DNA of 64,000 nucleotides from Bacillota bacterium. GTDB lineage: Bacteria; Bacillota_I; Bacilli_A; Izemoplasmatales; UBA1188. The stretch is taken from assembly GCA_023410715.1 (NCBI GenBank), contig JAEYPN010000026.1:1-64000 (forward strand). Direction: 5' to 3'. Shown piece after piece: positions 38,058 to 46,515 of the stretch (position 1 is its first letter; every line of letters begins with the position of its first letter). Position numbers and translations under genes: made by a program. Under the pieces are notes generated by a model, which was not told the DNA's origin, did not search any database, and was given only the letters and a program-made list of their open reading frames with translations.

Positions 38058-38711
38058 ATGCTAAAAAAATGGATTGGGAAAATATTTGTTGCAAGTGCAA
38101 TTGCTTTAATACTAGTAGCTTTGTTTTTAGCAATTTATTATAACGTAATTGTAAAAGGTCATAAAGGACCTATGGATTTATGGGCTATTATTGTATTATG
38201 TATTCCTTTTATTATTTTAGTAACTTGTCGAATTATTATTGATGTTAAAAAAATTAAATTCAATGATTTATTTTGCCAGAATGGAATTGTAAAAAAGAGT
38301 TTAAATATTTTTTTTACTATATTTGGTATAATTGCTATTATACCTTTGTTGCCAATTCTATTAGTTTTTGCTATTGTTCATACTATATTAACTACTCCTA
38401 ATAAGAAAAAATTCAAAAAATTAATTAAAAAAGGTTTTTCTTATAGTAATAAAAACAAGAAATATATATTGAAAAAGAATGAAGTCATTATAGAAATATA
38501 TAATGGCTTAACAAAATATTATATTAGTTTTGATAATGGAAAAACTTTTGTTAGAATAGAAGAAAGTAGTTTGGGTACTTCTTATGATAGGGATGAATTA
38601 AAGTATAGATTAAACGAATATCTATTTGCACATCCAGTTGATCAGCAAAGAGGAGATGCTGTTCCTCCATTCACACATTATATAGAATTTTTAAATAATA
38701 ATTTAAATTAG
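38058..38711 (+). CDS. Three-helix membrane protein of unknown function
   Basis: The 217-residue protein has hydrophobic segments near residues 8-30, 42-62 and 85-110 and a basic, beta-rich C-terminal part (about 120-205). The ATG follows AAAGGAAGTG. It resembles the upstream membrane protein in layout but not in sequence, and may be a second immunity gene left from an earlier toxin tip. A terminator closes the gene. Confidence 0.5.
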   Translation: MLKKWIGKIFVASAIALILVALFLAIYYNVIVKGHKGPMDLWAIIVLCIPFIILVTCRIIIDVKKIKFNDLFCQNGIVKKSLNIFFTIFGIIAIIPLLPILLVFAIVHTILTTPNKKKFKKLIKKGFSYSNKNKKYILKKNEVIIEIYNGLTKYYISFDNGKTFVRIEESSLGTSYDRDELKYRLNEYLFAHPVDQQRGDAVPPFTHYIEFLNNNLN

Positions 38712-38726
38712 ATAATTTAATTTGCT

Positions 38727-38753
38727 AGAACTCACAATTGTGGGTTCTTTTTT
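38727..38753 (+). terminator. Intrinsic terminator after the 217-aa membrane protein
   Basis: A ten-base-pair stem (arms 38727-38736 and 38739-38748, including G-T pairs) is followed by T5. Confidence 0.8.
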
Positions 38754-38776
38754 ATAAAGTTTTCAAAATGACCATC

Positions 38777-39074
38777 TTACTTTGGTGTTTTAATATTCGT
38801 TACTGTTTAAGGAATAAATTTTATTTTAGTTAAGAACCTCGAATTTGATAACTCAAATGTCAATTATTATTGAAGAGTTAAAATTTTTAAAAATATTATC
38901 AAAATCACCCTGACACTTTGATGCTTAAATGTCCGTTACTATTGATAGGTATTTAAAAAATTTTGTTTATAAACATACAAAGGTACCTCTAAGTTTCCAG
39001 TACTATTAGAGGACATAAAATATACAATCTGGTTCCTCTCGATCGACACTTTGAGTGTTTGTTACACTGAAGAA
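38777..39074 (+). repeat. Degenerate repeat array, about five copies at ~67-bp spacing
   Basis: Related 30-39-nt segments begin near 38777, 38844, 38911, 38982 and 39042. The best conserved copy (38911-38949) contains CTTTGATG and ATGTCCGTTACTATTGA. The copy at 38844 shares TTTGAT, AAATGTC and TATTGA with it; the copy at 38982 shares TTTCC and TACTATT. The outer copies (38777, 39042) share ACTTTG and GTTAC. The unit lengths (~35 plus ~32) are CRISPR-like, but the copies are far too divergent for an active array and no cas gene is present. They could be relics of a repeat-rich gene or of a CRISPR locus. Confidence 0.45.
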
Positions 39075-39165
39075 GTGTATTTATTTTAGAAGATACTTGG
39101 ATTTAGATAATTATATTTCTTTATTTTATTAATGATAAATCAATTAAAACTACACTATCTTAAAA

Positions 39166-39221
39166 TTTACACAAAATTCTTGACACTACCAAAAATTAAT
39201 TTTTTGGTAATAATGTGTAAA
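39166..39221. promoter_or_regulatory. Nested inverted repeats upstream of spoIIIAH-like gene
   Basis: An inner pair ACCAAAAA/TTTTTGGT (39188-39195 and 39201-39208) lies within an outer pair TTTACACA/TGTGTAAA (39166-39173 and 39214-39221). A TTGACA at 39180-39185 sits between the left arms. It could be an operator-type site or an old element end. Confidence 0.35.
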
Positions 39222-39357
39222 ATATATTTTTTTATAGTATTGTATTAACTTAACTATGTTTTGATTTATAAAATGTTAAAAAAATCATTAATTTTTTTCA
39301 TATTTATTTATTCAACCACATATAGTTAGGTAGAACAAAAGAAGATGGGTGGATATA

Positions 39358-39843
39358 ATGCGAAAAAGAAGAAATCAGTTATCAATCTTTTTATTAGCGG
39401 TTTTATTAATAATGACTGTCTATTATATTAATGCCAATGACATTAATTTAATTGGTGTTGGTAAGACAGTGACAAATTCAACAACAACACAAAGTGCTTC
39501 TATTTTTAAGTCTATGCGCGATGAAATTGATCAAGAAAGAAATGCTAAGATTACAGCCCTTAAAGCTATAATTAATGATAGTACAAAAAATGCGGAAGAA
39601 AAAGCCAATGCTTTAGCTGAAGTCAATAAACTAGAGAAGCTTAAAACCGATGAAAAAAATTTTGAATCGAGCATTAAGAATCTCGGGTATACTGATGTTT
39701 TAGTTCATATTGATGGAACAAACATCAATATTAACGTTAATTCATCGGCCCATACGGTTAAAAAAGCAAATGATATTATTTCCTTATCGAAAAACACCTT
39801 TGGTAAAGGATATAATGTAACAGTTTATTTCCAAACTAGATAA
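39358..39843 (+). CDS. SpoIIIAH-like protein
   Basis: The 161-residue protein has one N-terminal membrane helix (about residues 8-25) and a helical, Glu/Lys-rich stretch. The C-terminal ring-building-motif domain (about 95-160, LGYTDVLVHIDGTNININV) is typical of SpoIIIAH/YscJ-like proteins. In spore formers SpoIIIAH joins SpoIIQ to form the mother cell-forespore channel. ATG 39358 is preferred over the upstream GTG because GGGTGG precedes it. It lies just upstream of nusB, as the spoIIIA operon does in Bacillus, but spoIIIAA to AG are absent here. Its own terminator follows. Confidence 0.75.
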   Translation: MRKRRNQLSIFLLAVLLIMTVYYINANDINLIGVGKTVTNSTTTQSASIFKSMRDEIDQERNAKITALKAIINDSTKNAEEKANALAEVNKLEKLKTDEKNFESSIKNLGYTDVLVHIDGTNININVNSSAHTVKKANDIISLSKNTFGKGYNVTVYFQTR

Positions 39844-39847
39844 TAAC

Positions 39848-39897
39848 TGATGGTTTATTGATTAATAATCAATTAATCATCTTTTTATTTTAAAATA
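39848..39897 (+). terminator. Terminator after the spoIIIAH-like gene
   Basis: A 15-bp stem with two mismatches (core ATTGATT/AATCAAT, about 39849-39881) is followed by a T-rich tract. A TATAAT for nusB lies just downstream at 39911-39916. Confidence 0.7.
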
Positions 39898-39944
39898 TAT
39901 AAAGGCATGTTATAATATTTAGAGAAAAAAGATGGTGAAACAAT

Positions 39945-40313
39945 ATGGGACGTAGAAAAGAACGCGAAGAAATAATGACAATTTTATATATGCTTGAAGT
40001 CGGTGGAGAATATGATAAGGAAAACTATTCTAACTTCGCCAATGAAAAAGTAATTGATTTAATCGAAAATGTCGAAGAAATTGATGAAATTATTTCAAGA
40101 AATCTAACAAACTGGACAATTGACAGGTTAAATTATGTCGACAAGGCAATAATTCGGTATGCGACATATGAAATGATGAATACCATACTTCCAAGTGAGA
40201 TCATCATTAATGAAGCGATTGAATTAACAAAAGAATTTTCAGATATCGATGGAGCCCAGAAAGCTTTTAACAATAAGCTTTTAGATTGCATAAAAAATGA
40301 CATCCGTAAATAA
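39945..40313 (+). CDS. nusB: Transcription antitermination factor NusB
   Basis: The 122-residue all-helical protein matches NusB: an Arg-rich start (GRRKEREEIMTILYMLE), then WTIDRLNYVDKAIIRYATYEM (about 62-83) and PSEIIINEAIELTKEFS (about 89-105), the signature segments. It binds boxA RNA with NusE (S10) during rRNA transcription. It overlaps xseA by 17 nt. Confidence 0.93.
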   Translation: MGRRKEREEIMTILYMLEVGGEYDKENYSNFANEKVIDLIENVEEIDEIISRNLTNWTIDRLNYVDKAIIRYATYEMMNTILPSEIIINEAIELTKEFSDIDGAQKAFNNKLLDCIKNDIRK

Positions 40314-41568
40314 ATACTTATCTGTAACTGACATAAATCAATATATTAAAAGCGTTCTTGATGACGATTTATTTTTAAGAAATATCTTGGTTAAAGGAGA
40401 AATATCAAATTTTAAACCGCATTCAAGTGGTCATTTTTATTTCACCTTAAAGGATGAAAAATCTCAAATTTCCGTCGTAATGTTTAGGACAATGGCGCAA
40501 AAAGTGAAGTTTATTCCTAAAAACGGCATGCAGGTATTAATATCTGGTCATATATCCTTATATGAGCCTAGTGGAAACTATCAAATATATGCAAGTGAAT
40601 TGAATGAAGTTGGTTTAGGTGATTTATTTCTAGCATTTGAAGAATTAAAAGAAAAACTAAAGAATAAAGGATACTTTGATGAAAAAATCAAAAAGCCTAT
40701 TCCGAAATTTCCTAAAAAAATTGGTATTATCACATCTCCTACAGGAGCTGCAGTTAAAGATATGACTAATATTATTAAAAGACGTTATCCAATAGCTGAG
40801 GTTGTATTATTTCCGGCTTTAGTTCAAGGAGTAGAAGCGAAAGATTCTCTTGTCGAAAACTTAAAAAAAGCGGATAATAGTGATGTTGATGTTATTATTA
40901 TAGGCCGTGGCGGTGGATCAATTGAGGACTTATGGGCTTTTAATGAAGAAATTGTCGCAGATGCTATTTATAATACAAATAAGCCAGTTATTTCCGCTGT
41001 TGGTCATGAAACGGATTTTACAATCTCCGATTTTGTCGCTGATTTAAGAGCAGAGACGCCAAGTGGTGCGGCTGAAAAGGTTGTTCCTGACATTAAGGAC
41101 TTAATTTTTACTCTTTCTCAGTATGATAAAAGAATCTATCAGTTATTTGGTGAAAAACTAAGAGTATGCATGTTAAAATTAAAACAATGTGACAATACAT
41201 ATATTATGACTAATATTGATAAGCTATTTGAAAGTAAGTATTTTAATCTTCAAACTATAGAAAATAAGTTGAATTCTTTAAGCCCAAAAAATCAAATAGT
41301 TAGTCAAAGTAGGGAACTTCTAAATCTTGATGAACATTTAAAAAAAGAATATAAAAGGTTAGTCTTAGAAAAAGAAAATAGTTTAGTAAAATCAATTGAA
41401 AAATTAACACTTTTAAATCCTTTAAATATTATGTCTAAAGGATATAGTATTGTATATAAAGATGAAAAAATTATTAGTAATGCAAGCATGGTTAAAGAAA
41501 AAGATGAACTAACAATAAAACTCTCTAAAGGTCTAATCAGTGCTACGGTAACGAAAGTTGAGGAATAA
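40297..41568 (+). CDS. xseA: Exodeoxyribonuclease VII large subunit XseA
   Basis: The 423-residue subunit has an N-terminal OB-fold (about 5-100: VKGEISNFKPHSSGHFYFTLKDE). The catalytic region follows (about 130-330), with TSPTGAAVKDM, VIIIGRGGGSIEDLWAFNE and ISAVGHETDFTISDFVADLRAETPS, all diagnostic. A coiled-coil and C-terminal tail complete it. With XseB it degrades single-stranded DNA. It is slightly shorter than E. coli XseA (456), as usual in Firmicutes. Confidence 0.95.
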   Translation: MTSVNKYLSVTDINQYIKSVLDDDLFLRNILVKGEISNFKPHSSGHFYFTLKDEKSQISVVMFRTMAQKVKFIPKNGMQVLISGHISLYEPSGNYQIYASELNEVGLGDLFLAFEELKEKLKNKGYFDEKIKKPIPKFPKKIGIITSPTGAAVKDMTNIIKRRYPIAEVVLFPALVQGVEAKDSLVENLKKADNSDVDVIIIGRGGGSIEDLWAFNEEIVADAIYNTNKPVISAVGHETDFTISDFVADLRAETPSGAAEKVVPDIKDLIFTLSQYDKRIYQLFGEKLRVCMLKLKQCDNTYIMTNIDKLFESKYFNLQTIENKLNSLSPKNQIVSQSRELLNLDEHLKKEYKRLVLEKENSLVKSIEKLTLLNPLNIMSKGYSIVYKDEKIISNASMVKEKDELTIKLSKGLISATVTKVEE

Positions 41569-41569
41569 T

Positions 41570-41752
41570 ATGGAAAAGAAAAACTTTGAAGAATCAATAA
41601 AAGCTCTTGAAGAAATTATCCATGCGCTTGAAGCAGGTAATTTATCACTTGAAGAAACAATAAAAAAATATCAAGAAGGATTAGAATTATCAAAATCATG
41701 CCATGACATGTTAGAAAATGCTCAAAAGGTCTTAGATGACAAGAAAGAATAA
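41570..41752 (+). CDS. xseB: Exodeoxyribonuclease VII small subunit XseB
   Basis: The 60-residue helical protein has the XseB signature FEESIKALEEIIHALEAG followed by LSLEETIKKYQEGLEL. ATG 41570 is favoured; a TTG at 41558 would overlap xseA. It coats the XseA coiled coil in the nuclease complex. It starts right after the xseA stop codon and precedes dxs by 12 bp. Confidence 0.93.
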   Translation: MEKKNFEESIKALEEIIHALEAGNLSLEETIKKYQEGLELSKSCHDMLENAQKVLDDKKE

Positions 41753-41764
41753 CGAGGTTCTGTC

Positions 41765-43594
41765 ATGATTGAAGTAGAGAACATTAAAAGTCCTGATGAT
41801 ATTAAAAATATGAGTATTAAAGAACTGAGCGAACTTAAAGAAAAGATTCGTTCTTTTTTGCTTCTAAATATTTCTAAAACTGGTGGACACTTAGCTTCTA
41901 ACTTAGGTGTAGTTGAATTAACAATGGCTTTACATTATGTATTTAACAGCCCTTATGATAAATTTATTTTTGATGTTGGTCATCAAAGCTACACTCATAA
42001 AATTTTAACAGGACGAGCTAAAGATTTTCCTACTTTAAGAATGCTTAATGGTTTAAGTGGTTATATTGATCCGAAAGAATCAGTTCATGATATCTTTGGG
42101 GTTGGTCATTCATCAACTTCAATTGCAATTCAAGCTGGACTTCTTTTTGGAACTAAACAAGAAGGAAGAGTTATATCGATTATTGGCGATGGCGCAATAT
42201 CATCTGGGGAATCATTTGAAGCAATGAATTTTTTAGGCCAAAATCAAGAAAAAGCGCCAATTATCATTTTGAATGACAATGAGATGAGTATCTCTAAAAA
42301 TGTTGGTGGCTTAAATCGCGTTTTAAATGATATGCGTTCAAGTTCAATTTATATTAAAACAAAAACAAAAACCGGAAGATTTTTTCCCAAATTTATTCAT
42401 AAATTTAAAAATTACTTGTCAAAAACGATTCGAATGTTGTTTCATAACACGACGCTTTTTGAAGAGTTTGGGTTAAAATATTATGGCCCAATTGATGGAC
42501 ATAATTTACGCCAATTAATTAAATTTTTTAAACTTGCCAAAAATACAAACAAGCCTTGCATCATTCATGTTTATACCCAAAAAGGTAAGGGGTATTCTAA
42601 CGCTGAAAATGATAAATTAGGTGAATGGCATGGCGTTCAACCATTTGACATTGAAACAGGAACTTTAAAACAAGAAAATAAACTTTATTTTGGTAATATC
42701 TTATGTGATTATCTAATCAAAATGAAAGAAGAAAATAAAGATTTAAAGGTTGTATCACCTGCGATGATTCATGGATCAAGACTTGATCCATTTAAAGAAA
42801 AATATCCAGATAGTATTATTGATACTGGCATTACTGAAGATTTTGCGGTAACATTTAGTGGGGCAATGACCATTAATACTAAATATGTTTTACTATCAAT
42901 TTATTCAACTTTCTTGCAAAGAGGATTTGATCAACTGATTCATGATATAGCGATTCAAGACTTACATTTAGTTTTGGCAATTGATAGGGCTTCAATTGTT
43001 GGTAAAGATGGAAAAACTCATCAAGGAGTCTTTGATATATCTTATATTAGACCAATCCCTAATATGGTACTAGCTGAACCAATTGATGGTAAGGAGTTAG
43101 AAGCACTTCTTAAGTATGCATTTGAAATAAATAAGCACCCAATGGCGATTAGATATCCAAACGTTGATATTAAAGATGATAAAGAAGTGCCTGAAATTAT
43201 AAATTGTTCCTGGACTTATTTAAATAAGGGTGAAAAAATTAACTTTATTGGTTATGGCTATCGCCTAAAAAAAATAAATGAAATGTTTAAAAAAGAAGGC
43301 TTAAACATAAATGTTATTAATGCGAGGTTTTTAAAACCACTTGATGAAGATATGTTAAATGAGCTTTATTCAAATAATAATAAATTTATTGTTTTAGATG
43401 ATTCATTAAAAACCTCAGGACTTGGGACGGCTATACTCGAGTATTTTAATGAACATGGTATTAATGTACCAATCAAGATTTTAGGCTTTGATGATGAATT
43501 CATTCCTCATGGCACTGTTGATGAAATCTTTGAAAAATATCATTTAGACTACAAGAGTATAATGGAGTTAGTAAAAAGTTATTATAAGAATTAA
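41765..43594 (+). CDS. dxs: 1-deoxy-D-xylulose-5-phosphate synthase
   Basis: The 609-residue thiamine-diphosphate enzyme has GGHLASNLGVVELTMALHYVF (about 40-60), FDVGHQSYTHKILTGR, and the ThDP/Mg2+ motif GDGAISSGESFEAMN...NDN (about 140-172). In the second domain GITEDFAVTFSGAM and the C-terminal transketolase-like part follow. It condenses pyruvate and glyceraldehyde-3-P in the first step of the MEP isoprenoid pathway, whose last enzyme, ispH, is at 48,675. Position after xseB matches Bacillus except that ispA is missing between them. Confidence 0.93.
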   Translation: MIEVENIKSPDDIKNMSIKELSELKEKIRSFLLLNISKTGGHLASNLGVVELTMALHYVFNSPYDKFIFDVGHQSYTHKILTGRAKDFPTLRMLNGLSGYIDPKESVHDIFGVGHSSTSIAIQAGLLFGTKQEGRVISIIGDGAISSGESFEAMNFLGQNQEKAPIIILNDNEMSISKNVGGLNRVLNDMRSSSIYIKTKTKTGRFFPKFIHKFKNYLSKTIRMLFHNTTLFEEFGLKYYGPIDGHNLRQLIKFFKLAKNTNKPCIIHVYTQKGKGYSNAENDKLGEWHGVQPFDIETGTLKQENKLYFGNILCDYLIKMKEENKDLKVVSPAMIHGSRLDPFKEKYPDSIIDTGITEDFAVTFSGAMTINTKYVLLSIYSTFLQRGFDQLIHDIAIQDLHLVLAIDRASIVGKDGKTHQGVFDISYIRPIPNMVLAEPIDGKELEALLKYAFEINKHPMAIRYPNVDIKDDKEVPEIINCSWTYLNKGEKINFIGYGYRLKKINEMFKKEGLNINVINARFLKPLDEDMLNELYSNNNKFIVLDDSLKTSGLGTAILEYFNEHGINVPIKILGFDDEFIPHGTVDEIFEKYHLDYKSIMELVKSYYKN

Positions 43595-43606
43595 TGGGGT
43601 GAAAAA

Positions 43607-45283
43607 ATGCTAAAAAGATTAGTAGTTTCAAATTTTGCGATTATTGAAAATATTGACATATCCTTTAATAATGGATTAACTGTTTTAACAGGAGAAACTG
43701 GCGCAGGAAAAAGTTTAATTATTGATTCTTTAAACTTGCTTCTTGGTGATAGAGCACAGCTTGAAATGATTAGAACAGGCTTTGATAAAGCAGAAATAAC
43801 TGGTTTTTTTACCATTACGAACATTCACTTAAAGGCTATTCTTGATAATTTAAAAATTCCTTATTTAGGTGATGAAGTAAAAGTATACCGTGTTATTGGC
43901 ACATCAAAAAGTTTTATTAAAGTAAATGATACGTTAGTAACCCTTCAAGAACTTAAAAAAATTGCGAAGTATTTAGCTGATATTCATATGCAATTTGATA
44001 CGCAAAAATTATTAAGTAGCGATAATTATTTAGAAATTGTCGATGGTTTTAAATACGATTTGATTAATGAATATTTGCATGCTTATAAAGAAGCTTTAGA
44101 TGATTTTAAAGAAAAAGAAAAAAATTATCAAAGTTTAGTTTTAAAACAAAAAGAAATTAATGAGAAAAAAGATCTTTATGAATATCATCTCAAAGAAATT
44201 TCCAGCTATAATTTAACTATAGATGAAGAAAATAAAATAAAAGAGGAAATAGAGTATTTAAAAAACTTTGATAAGATTTATGAACTATTAGAAGAATGTC
44301 TTGAACTAATGAATGATGATACGCTTCTTGATAGTCTATATAATATTAAAGATTTAGTAAATCGGTTAAGTGAATACCAAAAAAATTATATTGAAATTAA
44401 AGATAAATTAAATGATTATTATTATGATTTGGAAAGCATTTTTGATAATCTTAAGAAAGACTTTAAAAATCTTGATTATAACCCAGATGAATTAAATAAA
44501 CTAGAAGATAGATTAAATGATTTAGATAATTTAAAAAAGAAATATCATATGAGTGTTATAGAACTTATTGATTATCAACAAAAATTAACGGAAATGTTAA
44601 ACATTAATGAAAATTATGATGATTTAATTAATGAAGCAAAAAATGAACTTAAAAATAGTTATAATATTGCTTTAAATAAAGGCTTAGAACTAACGAAAAT
44701 TAGAAAAGAAACAGGCGGTTTAATCACTAAAGAATTAGAAAAGAATTTAAGCGACTTATCACTTAAAGCTCGCTTCATGATTTCTTTTAATGAAATTATA
44801 AAAGAAAAAGATTATCAAGGATTAATCTTTAAAGAAAATGGTTTAGACACGATTGATTTTCTAATTGAGACTAATATTGGTGAAGGCTTAAAACCATTAT
44901 CAAAAACTGTCTCTGGTGGGGAAATGTCAAGAATTATGCTTGCTTTAAAAGCAGTATTTATTAAATCTCAAAAAATTTCAACTGTGATCTTTGATGAAAT
45001 TGATACAGGTATTAGTGGGGAAGTGGCGCATAAAGTTGCGATGAAAATTTATGAAATTTCTTTATCAACCCAAGTAATATCAATTACCCATTTACCACAA
45101 GTTGCTTCAATGTCAAAAACGCATTTAAAAATATCTAAGACAGTTTTAAAAGATAGAACTTATACTAAAGTCAAGGAATTAAGCTTAGATGAAAAAATTT
45201 ATGAAATTGCGCTTATGATCAGCGGTGGAAACGTGACGGAAAGTCAATTAGCTTATGCTAAAGAAATGGTAATGATGAAATAA
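43607..45283 (+). CDS. recN: DNA repair protein RecN
   Basis: The 558-residue SMC-like ATPase has an N-terminal GETGAGKSLIIDSLNLLLGDRA Walker A (about 30-51), a central coiled coil (about 160-370), signature KTVSGGEMSRIMLALK (about 430-445) and Walker B IFDEIDTGISGE. It acts in double-strand break repair. In Bacillus yqxC and ahrC separate dxs and recN; here recN follows dxs directly. Confidence 0.94.
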   Translation: MLKRLVVSNFAIIENIDISFNNGLTVLTGETGAGKSLIIDSLNLLLGDRAQLEMIRTGFDKAEITGFFTITNIHLKAILDNLKIPYLGDEVKVYRVIGTSKSFIKVNDTLVTLQELKKIAKYLADIHMQFDTQKLLSSDNYLEIVDGFKYDLINEYLHAYKEALDDFKEKEKNYQSLVLKQKEINEKKDLYEYHLKEISSYNLTIDEENKIKEEIEYLKNFDKIYELLEECLELMNDDTLLDSLYNIKDLVNRLSEYQKNYIEIKDKLNDYYYDLESIFDNLKKDFKNLDYNPDELNKLEDRLNDLDNLKKKYHMSVIELIDYQQKLTEMLNINENYDDLINEAKNELKNSYNIALNKGLELTKIRKETGGLITKELEKNLSDLSLKARFMISFNEIIKEKDYQGLIFKENGLDTIDFLIETNIGEGLKPLSKTVSGGEMSRIMLALKAVFIKSQKISTVIFDEIDTGISGEVAHKVAMKIYEISLSTQVISITHLPQVASMSKTHLKISKTVLKDRTYTKVKELSLDEKIYEIALMISGGNVTESQLAYAKEMVMMK

Positions 45284-45313
45284 TGCTCGATTGAGTATTA
45301 TTTTTTTTATAGC
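45282..45313 (+). terminator. Terminator after recN
   Basis: Stem AATGCTC pairs with GAGTATT (one G-T pair) around GATT, then a run of T. It separates the dxs-recN transcript from spoIVB. Confidence 0.75.
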
Positions 45314-45359
45314 GGATAAAATATATAAGTAACCTGCACAACTTAGGAGCTCTTATTTC

Positions 45360-46340
45360 TTGATTTTAAGAAAAATTTTTACAGCTATCTTACTAGGCTT
45401 GGCATTTAACATTCCCGTAAATGTCGAAAGTAAGAATAATGATGTGTTTGTTTATGTTGGTGGCGAAACAATCGGATTTAAAAACATTGAAGGATTAGAA
45501 ATAACGGGGATTTATGAAATTGATGGAATGTCCCCGGCATCTAGTGCTGGACTCAAAGTTAATGATGTTATTTTAAAAATAAATGATAATGAAGTCCATA
45601 CCCGTGAGGATTTATTTACGGCTATAAAAGACAATTACTATGAAGATTTAAACATCTCTTATAATAGAGATGGCAATATTTACGAGACCAAGCTGACACC
45701 AATTGTTAAAAACAATAAGGTATCACTAGGTATATATGTAAAAGAAGAATCATTAGGTATGGGTACTTTAACATATGTTCATCCTGAAACCTTACGCTTT
45801 GGAGCGTTAGGACATAACTTTACACAAAATTCAGGACCATGTAATGGAACAATTAATGAAGTAGAACTTCAAAGTATCATCAAATCAAAAAGCGGTTTTA
45901 CTGGCGAAAAACAAGGTAAATTTATGACCAAAGTTTACGGAAAACTTTTACTTGATGATAGGGTAGGAATCTTCGGAAAACTCAATAACTTAGATGTCTT
46001 AACCAAGAAAAAATTATATAAAGTAGCGTCGCAAAAGGACATTTCATTAGGTACAGCATATGTTTATTTAAATATTTCTGGTAATGTGGTTGAAAAATAC
46101 CAAATTGAAATACTTGAGATAAACAAACAGCTAAGTAAAGATACCAAAGGTATAAAATTTAGGGTCGTTGACCAGAACTTAATTAAAGCCACAGGTGGCA
46201 TAATTAAAGGTATGAGTGGCTCGCCAATTGTTCAAAATGAATTTATTATTGGTGCTGTCTCTCACGTGGTTTTAAATGATCCAAATATAGGGTACGCAAC
46301 CCATATCGGCTTTATGCTTGAAAATAGCAACACTCTATAA
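45360..46340 (+). CDS. spoIVB: SpoIVB-like S55 serine peptidase with PDZ domain
   Basis: The 326-residue protein has an N-terminal membrane or signal segment (about 3-22), a PDZ domain (about 40-125, SPASSAGLKVNDVILKIND) and an S55 peptidase domain. LGHNF with His152 and GMSGSP with Ser288 match the catalytic His and Ser of SpoIVB. The tail IGAVSHVVLNDPNIGYATHI is also typical. In spore formers SpoIVB cleaves SpoIVFA and so triggers sigma-K activation. It uses a TTG start after TAGGAG. The order recN-spoIVB-spo0A is conserved in endospore formers, and the catalytic residues look intact. Confidence 0.9.
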   Translation: MILRKIFTAILLGLAFNIPVNVESKNNDVFVYVGGETIGFKNIEGLEITGIYEIDGMSPASSAGLKVNDVILKINDNEVHTREDLFTAIKDNYYEDLNISYNRDGNIYETKLTPIVKNNKVSLGIYVKEESLGMGTLTYVHPETLRFGALGHNFTQNSGPCNGTINEVELQSIIKSKSGFTGEKQGKFMTKVYGKLLLDDRVGIFGKLNNLDVLTKKKLYKVASQKDISLGTAYVYLNISGNVVEKYQIEILEINKQLSKDTKGIKFRVVDQNLIKATGGIIKGMSGSPIVQNEFIIGAVSHVVLNDPNIGYATHIGFMLENSNTL

Positions 46341-46343
46341 AAA

Positions 46344-46404
46344 TTCGACAAAATACGACAAAATACAATGGAATTGATATCACAACTCCTTTGAAATTGT
46401 CGAA
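46344..46404 (+). promoter_or_regulatory. 0A-box-like sites in the spo0A upstream region
   Basis: TTCGACA (46344-46350), TACGACA (46354-46360, one mismatch) and TGTCGAA (46398-46404) match the Spo0A-binding heptamer TGTCGAA on one or the other strand. They lie 110-170 bp before the spo0A start codon, consistent with autoregulation. Confidence 0.7.
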
Positions 46405-46515
46405 AGCGTTTTACTATATGATGTTTTCTATGCTTTAATTCATCATTTTTCTTGCCTTGTAATAATTTTCAAGTTAAAATTATTATAGACATACACGAAA
46501 AGGAAGAGGATAAAC

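Noticed and set aside
38777..39074. Active CRISPR array
   Set aside because: Repeat copies differ at many positions, no leader is evident and no cas gene is in the window; it is listed only as a degenerate repeat.
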